DNA of 64,000 nucleotides, taken from the NCBI GenBank assembly GCA_963797015.1, contig CAWCNV010000016.1, forward strand, positions 62,001 to 126,000. The letters are read 5' to 3'. This DNA comes from JBBPZA01 sp963797015. GTDB lineage: Bacteria > Actinomycetota > Thermoleophilia > Solirubrobacterales > Solirubrobacteraceae. The notes beneath the pieces were generated by a model. It had not been told where the DNA came from. It made no database searches and saw nothing but the letters and a program-made list of their open reading frames with translations. Positions 33,870 to 42,340 of this stretch are shown here, piece by piece (the first letter of the stretch is position 1; each line of letters begins with the position of its first letter). The position numbers and the translations under genes are program-made.

Positions 33870-36800
33870 ATGCCTGGAGAGACCCTTCGCGTCGTGCTCG
33901 GTGCCGCGGCCGGCACCGAGATCCCGCTCGGCGAAACATTCACGCTTGGCCGCACCGAGAGCGGTCCGGGGAGCCTCGGCGGCGACCCCGAACTGTCCCG
34001 CCAGCACGCCCGCCTGGCCCGCACACCGGACGGCGCCCTGGAGATCACCGACCTCGGGTCGACCAACGGCACGCACGTCAACGGAGTCCGCATCACCGCT
34101 CCCCAGCGCCTGAGCCCCGGCGACACGATCCGCTTGGGCCAGACCACGCTCAACGTCCACGGCGAGTCGGCGGCCGCGGACCGCACCGTCATCGGCGCCG
34201 CCAGCCCGGCCGCCGCACCGGCTCCCGGCGCCGCGCCCGTCGGGCAGCCGCCTCAGCAGCCGCCGCCACCGGCGCCGCCGCAGGGCGCAGAGTCCTGGGA
34301 CGTGCCCCCGCCACCGCCACCCGCTGCACCGGCGCCCGCGCCTGCGGCACAGTCGTGGGACGCGCCGCAGGCCGCTCCCGAGCCGCCGCCCGCACCCGCC
34401 GCGCAGTCTTGGGACGTGGCGCCGCCCGCTCCCGAGCCGCCGCCTGCACCCGCCGCGCAGTCTTGGGACGTGGCGCCGCCCGCTCCCGAGCCGCCGCCTG
34501 CACCGCCCGAGCCCAGCGCTCAGCCCTGGGACGTGCCGCCGCCTCCTCCCGAGCAGCCGCCGGCGCCGGCCGCACCCGGTGCGCAGTCCTGGGACGTGCC
34601 GCCGCCTCCTCCCGAGCAGCCGCCGGCGCCGGCCCCACCCGGTGCGCAGTCCTGGGACGTGCCGCACGAGCAGCTGCCTGCACCAGCCGGGCGCGGCGCA
34701 CAGTCCTGGGACGTACCGGCGCCCACTCCCGAGCAGCGGCCGGCCGCGCCGGAGCCGCCGCCGCCAGGCCCGCCGCCGCTCGCTTCTGAGCCGCCGCCGC
34801 TCGCGCCGGAGCCACCGCCGCCCGCACCCGAACCGCCGACGTCGCCGCTTCCGCGCGAGCCGTCACGGCCCGACCCCGAGTCCTGGGACGTGCCGCCGGC
34901 TGAGGGCCGCCCGCCCCTTCCACCGGTGGACGACGCTGCGGCGCGGCGCGAGTCGCAGTCCTGGGAGGCCGCGCCTCCGCCCCCGGCTCCCGAGCCGAGT
35001 CCCCCGGCCCCCGCGGAGCCGGCCGCACCCCAGTACGAGCCCAGCTCCTGGGACGTGCCGCCGGCGGCCGAGCCTCCTGCGCCGCAGGTGTCGGCGTCGT
35101 GGGACGTGCCGCCGGCGGCTGAGCCGTCTGCGCCGCAGAGAGAGTCGGGGTCGTGGGGCGAGCCCGCCGCCGACGACGCTCCGCAGCCGCGCGAGTCCGG
35201 CGCATGGGACGTGGGTCCGCCGGCTGACGACGCTTCACAACGGCGCGAATCCGCGCCATGGAACTCGTCGCCTCCGGCCGAGGAGGCCGCCCCTCCGCGA
35301 GATTCGCAGTCGTGGGACGTGCCGCCGCCGCCGGCCCCGCAGGAACCGGTCCCCGCGCCCCCCGAGGAGGCCCCGCCCCCGCCCGCTGCCCAGCCATGGG
35401 AGGCGGCACCGCCTCCGCCCGCGCCTCCGGCCCCATCCGCCGAGCCCGCGCCGCCGCCGGCGCCCGAGTCCGGGCCCTTCGCCGGCGACGAGCCCGTGCG
35501 GGGGGAGTCGCAGGGTTGGGATGTGCCTCCGGCGGGTCAGGAGCCCGTGCGGGGGGAGTCGCAGGGTTGGGATGTGCCTCCGGCGGGTCAGGAGCCCGTG
35601 CGGGGGGAGTCGCAGGGTTGGGATGTGCCTCCGGCGGGTCAGGAGCCCGTGCGGGGGGAGTCGCAGGGTTGGGATGTGCCTCCGGCGGGTCAGGAGCCCG
35701 TGCGGGGGGAGTCGCAGGGTTGGGATGTGCCTCCGGCGGGTCAGGAGCCCGTGGGGGTTGAGTCGCAGAGTTGGGACTTGCCTCCAGCGGGTCAGGAGCG
35801 GCCGCAGGGCGAGCCGCAGACCTTGGACATGCCGGCCGCCGGCCGGGAGCCGGAGGGGCGTGAGTCCCAGGAGTGGGACGTCGCGCCGCCCTCGAACGGT
35901 CCCTCCGCCGGCGCGCCGCCCGGCGCACCTCCGTCGGCCCAGGCGCCAGCCGCTCCGGTCGAGCCGCTGCCCCGGCGCGACCCGGAGTCCTGGGAGCCTG
36001 CCGCGCCTGCTCCCGTGTCTCCGGCCGCCGAGCCCGCCGAGGCGCGCGACGTCGAGAACTGGGTTTCGCCCGGTGCGGATCCCGAGCAGCCGGCTCCGGC
36101 CCCAGGGCCCGGCCCACCGAGCCCGCCGGCGCCCGAGCCTGTGCCGCCCACGCCGACTCCGGAGCCGGGCCCGCCCGCGCCTCCCGGACCTGGCCCTCAG
36201 ATCGCGGAGCCGCGCGAGGAGCCGCTGCCGCCTCCGCCTCCTGCGGCCGAGGAACCGCATCCGGCGCCGCCCGCTGCGCCGCACGGCGACCCGCTCGCCT
36301 CCTCGGCCGATGCCCTCCAGGGCGACCCGCTCAGCGTCCAGGGACCACCGCCCCCCGGCGCGGGCGGCGATGTCACCCGTTTCGAGTCCATCCCGCCGTC
36401 GGTGCGCCCGCGCGAGGAGGAACGCGCGCAGGAACAACCCGCGCGGGGAACCGAAGGACCGCAGACGCCTTCCCAGGGCTACGCGCCCTACCGGGAGCCC
36501 ACGCCGCCGGCGCAGGACCGCGGCGGATTCGATACGCCGCAGGCGCCGCCCGCGCAGGACCAGCCCAGCTTCGACGACCCGTGGCCCGAGGACGCGGGTG
36601 GCTTCGGAGCGGAGCCGGCCGGACCGCCGCAGGACCCGGGTGGCTTCGGAGCGGAGCCGGCCGGACCGGCGCAGGGTCGGCGTGGCTTCGAGATGCCCCC
36701 GGCGCCGGATCGCGGTGGGTTCGAGATGCCGCAGGCGCCGCCCGCGCAGGATCGCGGCGGGCTCGAGACGCAGCTCGGGGCGCCCTCGCCGGGTTGGGTC

Positions 36801-37661
36801 GGGGACGACCCCGGGTCGCCGTCGCCGTCGCCGTCGCCGGGCCGGGAATGGGAGGGCTTCGACGCCGGGGCCGGAGTGCCCGCACAGGATCGCGGCGGCT
36901 TTGACGCCGGTGCCACGCACGTCGTCTCCCCGCCGGCCCCGGGGGACCGGGGCGGTTTCGAAGCCGCCGGCCCGCCCGCGCCGGCGCGCGGCGAAGACGG
37001 CCGCGGCGACTCACCCCCCGGAGCGTCGCCCGCACAAGCGTCGCCACCGCCCACCTTCGCGCCGCCCGCGCCTCCGAGCGGCGGCCCGGGGCCTCAGGTG
37101 TATGCGCCACCTCAGCCCGGCTACGCCGTCGAGCCCGGCGAGCGCTACGGCGGCGCGGCCGCGGGCGAGCCGGTCCGGACCGTCGGGGCCGAGAACGCGC
37201 CCTACGCGCTCAAGCGGCCGATCGGCCGCCAGATCGTCCTGACGATCCTGAGCCTGGGCCTCTGGGGCTACTACTGGTTCTACGACACCCGCAGGAAGAT
37301 CGACGGGGAGCTCGGCAGGACCAGCGATGCGGGCGTCAAGACCGCGTGCCTGCTGATCCCGATCTACAACTACTTCCTCATCTACCGGCTGTGGGAGGAC
37401 CTCAGCAACCTGCGCAAGAGCAGGTTCGGGCTTCCCGACCTCAACTCCGTGGTCCTGCTGGTGGTGGCGATCTTCGTGCCTTTCGGCGTTCTCTACTCGT
37501 TCCCCAAGGTCGCGGGCGCGCTCAACGAGTACTGGGACTACCGCACCCACGGGCAGGCTCGCGACGCCCCGCTCACGCGCGTGGAGAAGATCCTCGTGGC
37601 GATCGGCCTCGCGCTGATCGCGCTGGTGGTGGTGCTGATCGTGCTGGCCGTGGCGCTCTAG
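33870..37661 (+). CDS. FHA domain - Trp/Pro-repeat - DUF4234 membrane protein
   Basis: A 1263-residue protein from ATG 33870. Residues about 5-95 are an FHA domain, with FTLGRTESG, LSRQHARL and DLGSTNGTHVNG supplying the phosphothreonine-binding residues. Residues about 110-1105 are low complexity, rich in Pro, Ala and Glu, with roughly 30 spaced copies of an 'SWDVPP' motif in the first two thirds and 'DRGGFE.P.APPAQ' units in the last third. Residues about 1109-1263 are a DUF4234 domain (LSLGLWGYYWFYDTRRKIDG; three to four membrane helices). The FHA head should read kinase signals in the cytosol at the membrane. Five exact 51-base repeats sit at 35490-35744. Confidence 0.85.
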   Translation: MPGETLRVVLGAAAGTEIPLGETFTLGRTESGPGSLGGDPELSRQHARLARTPDGALEITDLGSTNGTHVNGVRITAPQRLSPGDTIRLGQTTLNVHGESAAADRTVIGAASPAAAPAPGAAPVGQPPQQPPPPAPPQGAESWDVPPPPPPAAPAPAPAAQSWDAPQAAPEPPPAPAAQSWDVAPPAPEPPPAPAAQSWDVAPPAPEPPPAPPEPSAQPWDVPPPPPEQPPAPAAPGAQSWDVPPPPPEQPPAPAPPGAQSWDVPHEQLPAPAGRGAQSWDVPAPTPEQRPAAPEPPPPGPPPLASEPPPLAPEPPPPAPEPPTSPLPREPSRPDPESWDVPPAEGRPPLPPVDDAAARRESQSWEAAPPPPAPEPSPPAPAEPAAPQYEPSSWDVPPAAEPPAPQVSASWDVPPAAEPSAPQRESGSWGEPAADDAPQPRESGAWDVGPPADDASQRRESAPWNSSPPAEEAAPPRDSQSWDVPPPPAPQEPVPAPPEEAPPPPAAQPWEAAPPPPAPPAPSAEPAPPPAPESGPFAGDEPVRGESQGWDVPPAGQEPVRGESQGWDVPPAGQEPVRGESQGWDVPPAGQEPVRGESQGWDVPPAGQEPVRGESQGWDVPPAGQEPVGVESQSWDLPPAGQERPQGEPQTLDMPAAGREPEGRESQEWDVAPPSNGPSAGAPPGAPPSAQAPAAPVEPLPRRDPESWEPAAPAPVSPAAEPAEARDVENWVSPGADPEQPAPAPGPGPPSPPAPEPVPPTPTPEPGPPAPPGPGPQIAEPREEPLPPPPPAAEEPHPAPPAAPHGDPLASSADALQGDPLSVQGPPPPGAGGDVTRFESIPPSVRPREEERAQEQPARGTEGPQTPSQGYAPYREPTPPAQDRGGFDTPQAPPAQDQPSFDDPWPEDAGGFGAEPAGPPQDPGGFGAEPAGPAQGRRGFEMPPAPDRGGFEMPQAPPAQDRGGLETQLGAPSPGWVGDDPGSPSPSPSPGREWEGFDAGAGVPAQDRGGFDAGATHVVSPPAPGDRGGFEAAGPPAPARGEDGRGDSPPGASPAQASPPPTFAPPAPPSGGPGPQVYAPPQPGYAVEPGERYGGAAAGEPVRTVGAENAPYALKRPIGRQIVLTILSLGLWGYYWFYDTRRKIDGELGRTSDAGVKTACLLIPIYNYFLIYRLWEDLSNLRKSRFGLPDLNSVVLLVVAIFVPFGVLYSFPKVAGALNEYWDYRTHGQARDAPLTRVEKILVAIGLALIALVVVLIVLAVAL
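35490..35744 (+). repeat. Five identical 51-base tandem repeats inside the FHA gene
   Basis: Units begin at 35490, 35541, 35592, 35643 and 35694, each coding the 17 residues EPVRGESQGWDVPPAGQ. Copies are nearly or fully identical in DNA and use codons uncommon elsewhere (GGT, GAT, CCT). A sixth and seventh degraded copy follow to about 35850. The reading frame is kept at any copy number, since 51 is a multiple of three. Confidence 0.92.
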
Positions 37662-37683
37662 CGACGCGGGCGGAGACGGCCGC

Positions 37684-39000
37684 GTGAGCGCGTGGCGCAA
37701 CTGGGCCGGCGACGGGACGTGTGATCCGGCGCTGCGCGAGCGACCCGGCAACGTGAGCGAGATCGCCGCCGCACTGGAGCGCGCCGCCGTGGCGGGCAGG
37801 AGGGTCCGCGTGGCCGGAGCGGGACACTCGTTCGGCGACCTCGCCTGCACCGACGGCACGCTCCTGACCCTGGAGCGCATGGATCGCGTTCTCGAGCTCG
37901 ACCGCCAAGCGGGGCTGGTGCGCGTCGAAGCCGGGATCAGCCTCGGGGCGCTCAGCGCGCAGCTCGACGCGCTCGGGCTCGCGCTCGAGAACCTCGGCGA
38001 CATCGACGTCCAGAGCATCGCGGGCGCGATCGCGACCGGCACGCACGGCACCGGCGCCCGCCTGCGCAACATCCCGTCGCAGGTCGAGTCCGTCGAGCTC
38101 GTGCTGGCCGACGGAACGACGGTCACCGCCGGCGGCCGCGACCCCGAGCTGCTGCGTGCCGCGCGCGTCGGTCTCGGCGCCCTCGGCGTCGTCTCCGCCG
38201 TCACCCTGCGCGTCGTGCCCGCGTTCACGCTGCGCGGCGTCGACGCGCCCCGCCCGCTGGAGGAGACCCTCGACCGCCTCGACGAGCACGCCGAGGCCAA
38301 CGACCACTTCGAGCTCTACACGTTCCCCCACAGCCCGATCGCCCTGACCCGCACCAACACGCGCACCGACAGCCCTCCCGACCCGCCCTCGGCGACCCGG
38401 CGCTGGCTCGAGGACGTGCTCTTCACCAACCACCTCTTCGGGCTCTTCTGCCGCGTCGGCCGGCGCGCCCCGAGGGCCATCCCGGCCATCAACCGCCTGA
38501 TCTCGCGCCTGCCCGCCGAGCGCGTGCGCGTCGACCGCAGCCACCGCGTGTTCGCGAGCCCGCGGCTGGTGCGCTTCGTGGAGATGGAGTACGCCCTGCC
38601 CCGTGCCGCGACCGCCGAGGCGGTGCGCGCCGTGCGCGCGCTCGTCCGCGATCGGCGGCTGGCCGTCGGCTTCCCGCTCGAGGTGCGCTTCGTCGCCGCG
38701 GACGACGCCTTCCTCAGCCCCGCCGGCGGCCGCGAGACGGGCTACGTCGCCGTGCACGTGTTCGAGGGCATGCCCTACGAGGACTACTTCCGCGGCGTGG
38801 AGGAGATCATGAGCGGCCTCGGCGGTCGGCCGCACTGGGGCAAGCGCCACTTCCAGACCGCGGCGACGCTGCGCCCGCGCTACCCGGACTGGGACCGCTT
38901 CCAGGCCGTCCGCGCCCGCCTCGACTCCGAGGGCCGCTTCGCCAACGCCTACACCGACCGGGTCCTGGGGCCGGTGGGCGCGCCGGTCGCGGCGAGCTAG
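37684..39000 (+). CDS. FAD-linked sugar-lactone oxidase (L-gulonolactone / D-arabinonolactone oxidase-like)
   Basis: A 438-residue protein from GTG 37684. The N-terminal FAD_binding_4 domain has VRVAGAGHSFGDL (H48 is a candidate for covalent flavin attachment) and GAIATGTHGTG. The C-terminal domain ends in GGRPHWGKRHF and YPDWDRFQAVRARLD, the ALO-domain hallmark. It oxidises an aldonolactone or alditol with oxygen or an acceptor. The exact substrate is not predictable; alditol oxidase is another possibility. Its stop overlaps that of the convergent gene in CTAG at 38997-39000. Confidence 0.88.
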   Translation: MSAWRNWAGDGTCDPALRERPGNVSEIAAALERAAVAGRRVRVAGAGHSFGDLACTDGTLLTLERMDRVLELDRQAGLVRVEAGISLGALSAQLDALGLALENLGDIDVQSIAGAIATGTHGTGARLRNIPSQVESVELVLADGTTVTAGGRDPELLRAARVGLGALGVVSAVTLRVVPAFTLRGVDAPRPLEETLDRLDEHAEANDHFELYTFPHSPIALTRTNTRTDSPPDPPSATRRWLEDVLFTNHLFGLFCRVGRRAPRAIPAINRLISRLPAERVRVDRSHRVFASPRLVRFVEMEYALPRAATAEAVRAVRALVRDRRLAVGFPLEVRFVAADDAFLSPAGGRETGYVAVHVFEGMPYEDYFRGVEEIMSGLGGRPHWGKRHFQTAATLRPRYPDWDRFQAVRARLDSEGRFANAYTDRVLGPVGAPVAAS

Positions 39001-40241
39001 AGGAAGGTCTGTCCCTCGCCGCGGTAGGTGGCCAGCTCGTCGACGATGCGATCCCCGGCGAGCACGTAGAGGCGATCGAAGCGCTCGCACAGCTCGCCGG
39101 CCTTGGCGTGGCGCATCCACACGCGGTCGCCGACGCCCATGCGGTCGGCCGCCTCGCCGAGCAGCGGCGTCTGGACCTCGCCCGCGCCCTCGGTGCGGTC
39201 GAGGCGTAGGCCGCGCGGAAGGTGCGGGCGGGGGAGACGGTCGCGGCCGGCCGCGCCCGAAGCCGGGTAGCCGCCGCCGAGCGCGGTCACGACCCCGGGA
39301 CCGGGTCGCCGCACGACGGGCAGCGCGAACAGCGCCGCGGGCCGCGGACTGAAGGACGTGTAGGTGTCGAACAGCGTCGGCGCATAGAGGCCCGAGCCGG
39401 CGGCGACCTCCGTCACCGCGGGCTCGGCCGCCGTGCGCTCGATGCTCCCCGTGCCGCCGCCGTTGACGAAGCGCAGCGGCGCGACCTCCCGCACCGCGGC
39501 CACCACGTCGGCCCGCCGCGTTGCGAGCTCGCGCGCCGACGCGCGCTGGACGGCGCGCAGGACCATGCTCATCAGCGGCCGTCCCGGCGGCCGGTCACCG
39601 ACGCCGGCGATCTGGGCCTCGTAGGCCATCAGGCCGTCTAGCTCGACCGCGGGGCGCGCGACCACCGCCCGCGCGACGGCCGCCGCTTGGTCGGGCGTGC
39701 GCACCGGCGAGCGCTTTGCCCCGACCTTCAGGCGCCCGGCGAGCGGCCACCAGCCCGCGTCGACCTCGATGCACACGCGCACCGGTCCGGCCGCGCCGCC
39801 GGCCCCGCCGTCGAGAGCGCCGTCGATCAGTTCGATCTGCTCGACGGAGTCGACCATCACCGACACCTTCGCGCGGGCATCGCCGCCGGCCAGGCTGCGC
39901 AGCGCCGCGCGGTCGGCCGTCGGATAGGCGACGACGAGGTCGTCGAAGCCCTGCTCCGCGAGCCACAGAGCCTCGGGCAGCGTGAACGCGAGAACGCCGC
40001 GGAACCCGGGCTGGTCGGCCAGCAGCCGCTCGAGCAGCGCGCGGCAGCGGATGGACTTCGACGCGAGCCGGATCGGCATCCCGGCCGCGCGGCGCTGCAT
40101 GTCGGCGGCGTTCGCCTCCAGAGCGTCGAGGTCGACCAGCGCGAACGGCGGCTCCAGTCCCTCGGTGGCCTGCTCGAGGCGCTCGAGCTCTCCTCCGGCC
40201 TCGCTGCGCTGCGCCACGCCGGCGACCCTACCGCGTAGCAT
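38997..40241 (-). CDS. PLP-dependent alanine-racemase-fold enzyme (D-threonine aldolase/deaminase-like)
   Basis: A 414-residue protein from ATG 40241. PFALVDLDALEANAADMQ starts the fold-type III barrel and IRLASKSIRC places the PLP-binding lysine at K62. Later come VCIEVDAGWWPL, GLMAYEAQIAG, RFVNGGGTGS and, in the C-terminal beta domain, ALGGGYPASG with VWMRHAKAGE (the metal-binding H). This is the D-serine dehydratase / D-threonine aldolase branch. It probably degrades a D- or beta-hydroxy amino acid; the substrate is open. Confidence 0.82.
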   Translation of the reverse strand: MLRGRVAGVAQRSEAGGELERLEQATEGLEPPFALVDLDALEANAADMQRRAAGMPIRLASKSIRCRALLERLLADQPGFRGVLAFTLPEALWLAEQGFDDLVVAYPTADRAALRSLAGGDARAKVSVMVDSVEQIELIDGALDGGAGGAAGPVRVCIEVDAGWWPLAGRLKVGAKRSPVRTPDQAAAVARAVVARPAVELDGLMAYEAQIAGVGDRPPGRPLMSMVLRAVQRASARELATRRADVVAAVREVAPLRFVNGGGTGSIERTAAEPAVTEVAAGSGLYAPTLFDTYTSFSPRPAALFALPVVRRPGPGVVTALGGGYPASGAAGRDRLPRPHLPRGLRLDRTEGAGEVQTPLLGEAADRMGVGDRVWMRHAKAGELCERFDRLYVLAGDRIVDELATYRGEGQTFL

Positions 40242-40259
40242 CGCCGCATCCTGAAGCGC

Positions 40260-41423
40260 GTGCTCCTGACTCTCGCAATCGCGCTCGGCGCGGCCCAGCC
40301 GGCGGCGGCGATCCCCTGGGACGTGGGCGGCGCGATCCCGGCCCGCAGCACGCCGGCGCCGGCGCGCCCCGACCCCCTGTGCCTGCAGAGCTACGCCGAC
40401 GACGCGCGGGCCAAGGGCCCGCGACTGCGTTTCGGGATCGGGCCGCGCTTGGCGGGCGAGGCCGGAGCGGGCCAGACGACGCCGCTCGTGCCCGAGGACT
40501 TCGCCAAGCGCGACGCCGCGCTGGTCGAGCTCAAGGGCGACCGCTTCCTCGCCGTTCGCCTGAATCGCCTCTTCATGGCCGGCGGGAGCAAGGGCATCAA
40601 GCAGTTCAAGGAGCTCGCGGACCGCTTCACCAAGCTGGGCATCGAGGTCGAGCTCCAGGTCCGCTACCACCCGGCTGACGCCGACAACGGCAACATCGAC
40701 AAGTGGCTGGCATTCGTCCGCAAGGTGATCCGCACGTTCGGCCCGAACAAGCTCGTCACGGGCTTCCAGATCACCAACGAGGTCAACCTCACGTTCTCGC
40801 CGAACACGTCGGACGGCGCCTACGAGCGCGCCGTTCGCGCGCTCGTACGCGGCGTGATCGAAGCCAAGCGCGAGTCGCGGCGCCGGGGCTATGACTGGCA
40901 GAAGATCGGCTTCAACTACGCGTGGCGGTTCGGCGACCGCAGCGACGCCGGCTTCTGGGATGCGGTCGGCAGGCTCGGCGGCGCGAAGCTGCGCCGCTAC
41001 ACCGACTGGGTAGGCGTCGACATCTACCCCGGGACCTACGTCCCCGCGCTGAGCCAGGTGGTCAACCTGGGCGACGCCTTCCTGGAGGGCATCGCGCAGG
41101 TGCGCGAGTGCTACATGCCCAAGGCCGGCTTCACCCGCGCGACCCCGCTGCGCATCGAGGAGACGGGCTACCCGACCGGCCCCGGCCGCCCCGACGAGGC
41201 CGCGCAGGCCCGCGCCGTCTCCGAGCTCGTGAAGACGGCGAACAACTACCGCGGGACCTACGGCATCAGCGACTTCCGCTTCTTCGGCCTGCGCGACAAC
41301 AACAGCGAGGGCTCGAACTTCCAGTCGTTCTTCGGTCTGCTGCGCGACGACTACTCGCCCAAGCCCGCCTACGGGGTGTACCGCGACCTGATCGCCCGCT
41401 ACGGCGCTGCGCCCTCCCGGTAG
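40260..41423 (+). CDS. Secreted glycoside-hydrolase-like TIM-barrel protein
   Basis: A 387-residue protein from GTG 40260 with a signal peptide (cleavage after PAAA near 17). FQITNEVN gives a candidate acid/base E174 at a strand end, and RIEETGYPTG gives the candidate nucleophile E300 or E301. VGVDIYPGTY and DFRFFGLRDNN fit other clan-A barrel positions. A clan GH-A enzyme (GH5-, GH39- or GH53-like) is likely; the family cannot be fixed. It probably acts outside on polysaccharide. Confidence 0.68.
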   Translation: MLLTLAIALGAAQPAAAIPWDVGGAIPARSTPAPARPDPLCLQSYADDARAKGPRLRFGIGPRLAGEAGAGQTTPLVPEDFAKRDAALVELKGDRFLAVRLNRLFMAGGSKGIKQFKELADRFTKLGIEVELQVRYHPADADNGNIDKWLAFVRKVIRTFGPNKLVTGFQITNEVNLTFSPNTSDGAYERAVRALVRGVIEAKRESRRRGYDWQKIGFNYAWRFGDRSDAGFWDAVGRLGGAKLRRYTDWVGVDIYPGTYVPALSQVVNLGDAFLEGIAQVRECYMPKAGFTRATPLRIEETGYPTGPGRPDEAAQARAVSELVKTANNYRGTYGISDFRFFGLRDNNSEGSNFQSFFGLLRDDYSPKPAYGVYRDLIARYGAAPSR

Positions 41424-41441
41424 CGTGCCATCATCCTCGAG

Positions 41442-42038
41442 ATGCTCTCCGGGCGCCTGATCGCCCTATCCGCCGCGGCCGTGGCGGCCCTGATCGCGGG
41501 CGGTTGCGGAGGTGGCGGCGGCGGGAGCGATGCGGTGTCCACGCAGGGCACCGGCCAGGGCTCGAGCGGCGCCCAGAGCGGGCCCGCGACCGCGCCGGCG
41601 CCGCGCCTGCGTCCGGCGGCGGCGACCGCGACGCGCGTGATCCAGGGTTGGTCGGATGCGCTGCGGCGCGGCGACGTCGACCGCGCGACGGACTACTTCG
41701 GGCTCCCGAGCATCGTCCAGAACAACTCTCCGCCCGTGACCATCAAGCAGCGCGCGGAGGCACGGGCGTTCAACCTCTCGCTCCCCTGCGGCGCGCAACT
41801 CGAGCGCGCCTACCGGATCGGGCGCTACACGGCCGCCGTCTTCCGCCTGACCGATCGCCCGGGCGCGGAGTGCGGCACGGGCATCGGCAACGAGGCGGCG
41901 ACCGCCTTCGTCATCCGCAACGGGAAGATCCGCGAGTGGCGCCGCCTGCAGGACCCGGTGGCGGGCGGCGAGGCGCCGCCCGAGCTGTCCCCGTCGGCCA
42001 CGGACTCGGGGCCCGTGGTCAGCGGACCGCGGGCCTGA
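41442..42038 (+). CDS. Lipoprotein with NTF2/SnoaL-like domain
   Basis: A 198-residue protein, 18 bases after the previous gene and likely cotranscribed. The lipobox LIAGGC (C22) is followed by a poly-Gly and Ser/Thr linker to about residue 65. The folded part (VIQGWSDALRRGDVDRATDY, FVIRNGKIREWRRL) has the cone-shaped NTF2-like pattern. It has two cysteines (LPCGAQ, AECGTG) that may pair. Function unknown; a ligand-binding lipoprotein partner of the upstream glycosidase is possible. Confidence 0.7.
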   Translation: MLSGRLIALSAAAVAALIAGGCGGGGGGSDAVSTQGTGQGSSGAQSGPATAPAPRLRPAAATATRVIQGWSDALRRGDVDRATDYFGLPSIVQNNSPPVTIKQRAEARAFNLSLPCGAQLERAYRIGRYTAAVFRLTDRPGAECGTGIGNEAATAFVIRNGKIREWRRLQDPVAGGEAPPELSPSATDSGPVVSGPRA

Positions 42039-42057
42039 GCGCCAGCCGCTCTGCGCG

Positions 42058-42270
42058 CTACGAGTAGGGGTCGCGCGGGTCGCGGACGGACGGCCGCCCG
42101 CGGTTCGTGCTCGCGATCATCCAGGCGATCGACAGCACGAGTCCGATGATCCCGACGATCATGAGGATCAAGCCGACGGTCTGCAGGTCGATCCCCGAGA
42201 CCGACGCCGTCACCGCGTAGCGCAGGATCGCGCCGCACGCGAGCAGGAAGAGTGACGCTCCGATGCTCAT
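42058..42270 (-). CDS. Small membrane protein, DUF6458
   Basis: A 70-residue protein from ATG 42270. Two hydrophobic helices (MSIGASLFLLACGAILRYAV and the stretch LILMIVGIIGLVLSIAWMIA) and a short charged tail match DUF6458, a common actinobacterial small membrane protein of unknown function. An in-frame ATG further upstream would add 22 non-conserved residues. Confidence 0.8.
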   Translation of the reverse strand: MSIGASLFLLACGAILRYAVTASVSGIDLQTVGLILMIVGIIGLVLSIAWMIASTNRGRPSVRDPRDPYS

Positions 42271-42340
42271 TCCGGACGGGAGCATACTCGGCGCGCCCGT
42301 CGGCCCGGGCCGCACCGCCGCGACGGCTAGGATCACCGGC

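Noticed and set aside
35490..35744. CRISPR-like regular repeats
   Set aside because: The repeats are contiguous with no spacers and are in frame with the protein.
34189..36117. Minus-strand frame across the FHA repeats
   Set aside because: A shadow of the Pro-rich repeats; the plus strand has an FHA head and a DUF4234 tail in one continuous frame.
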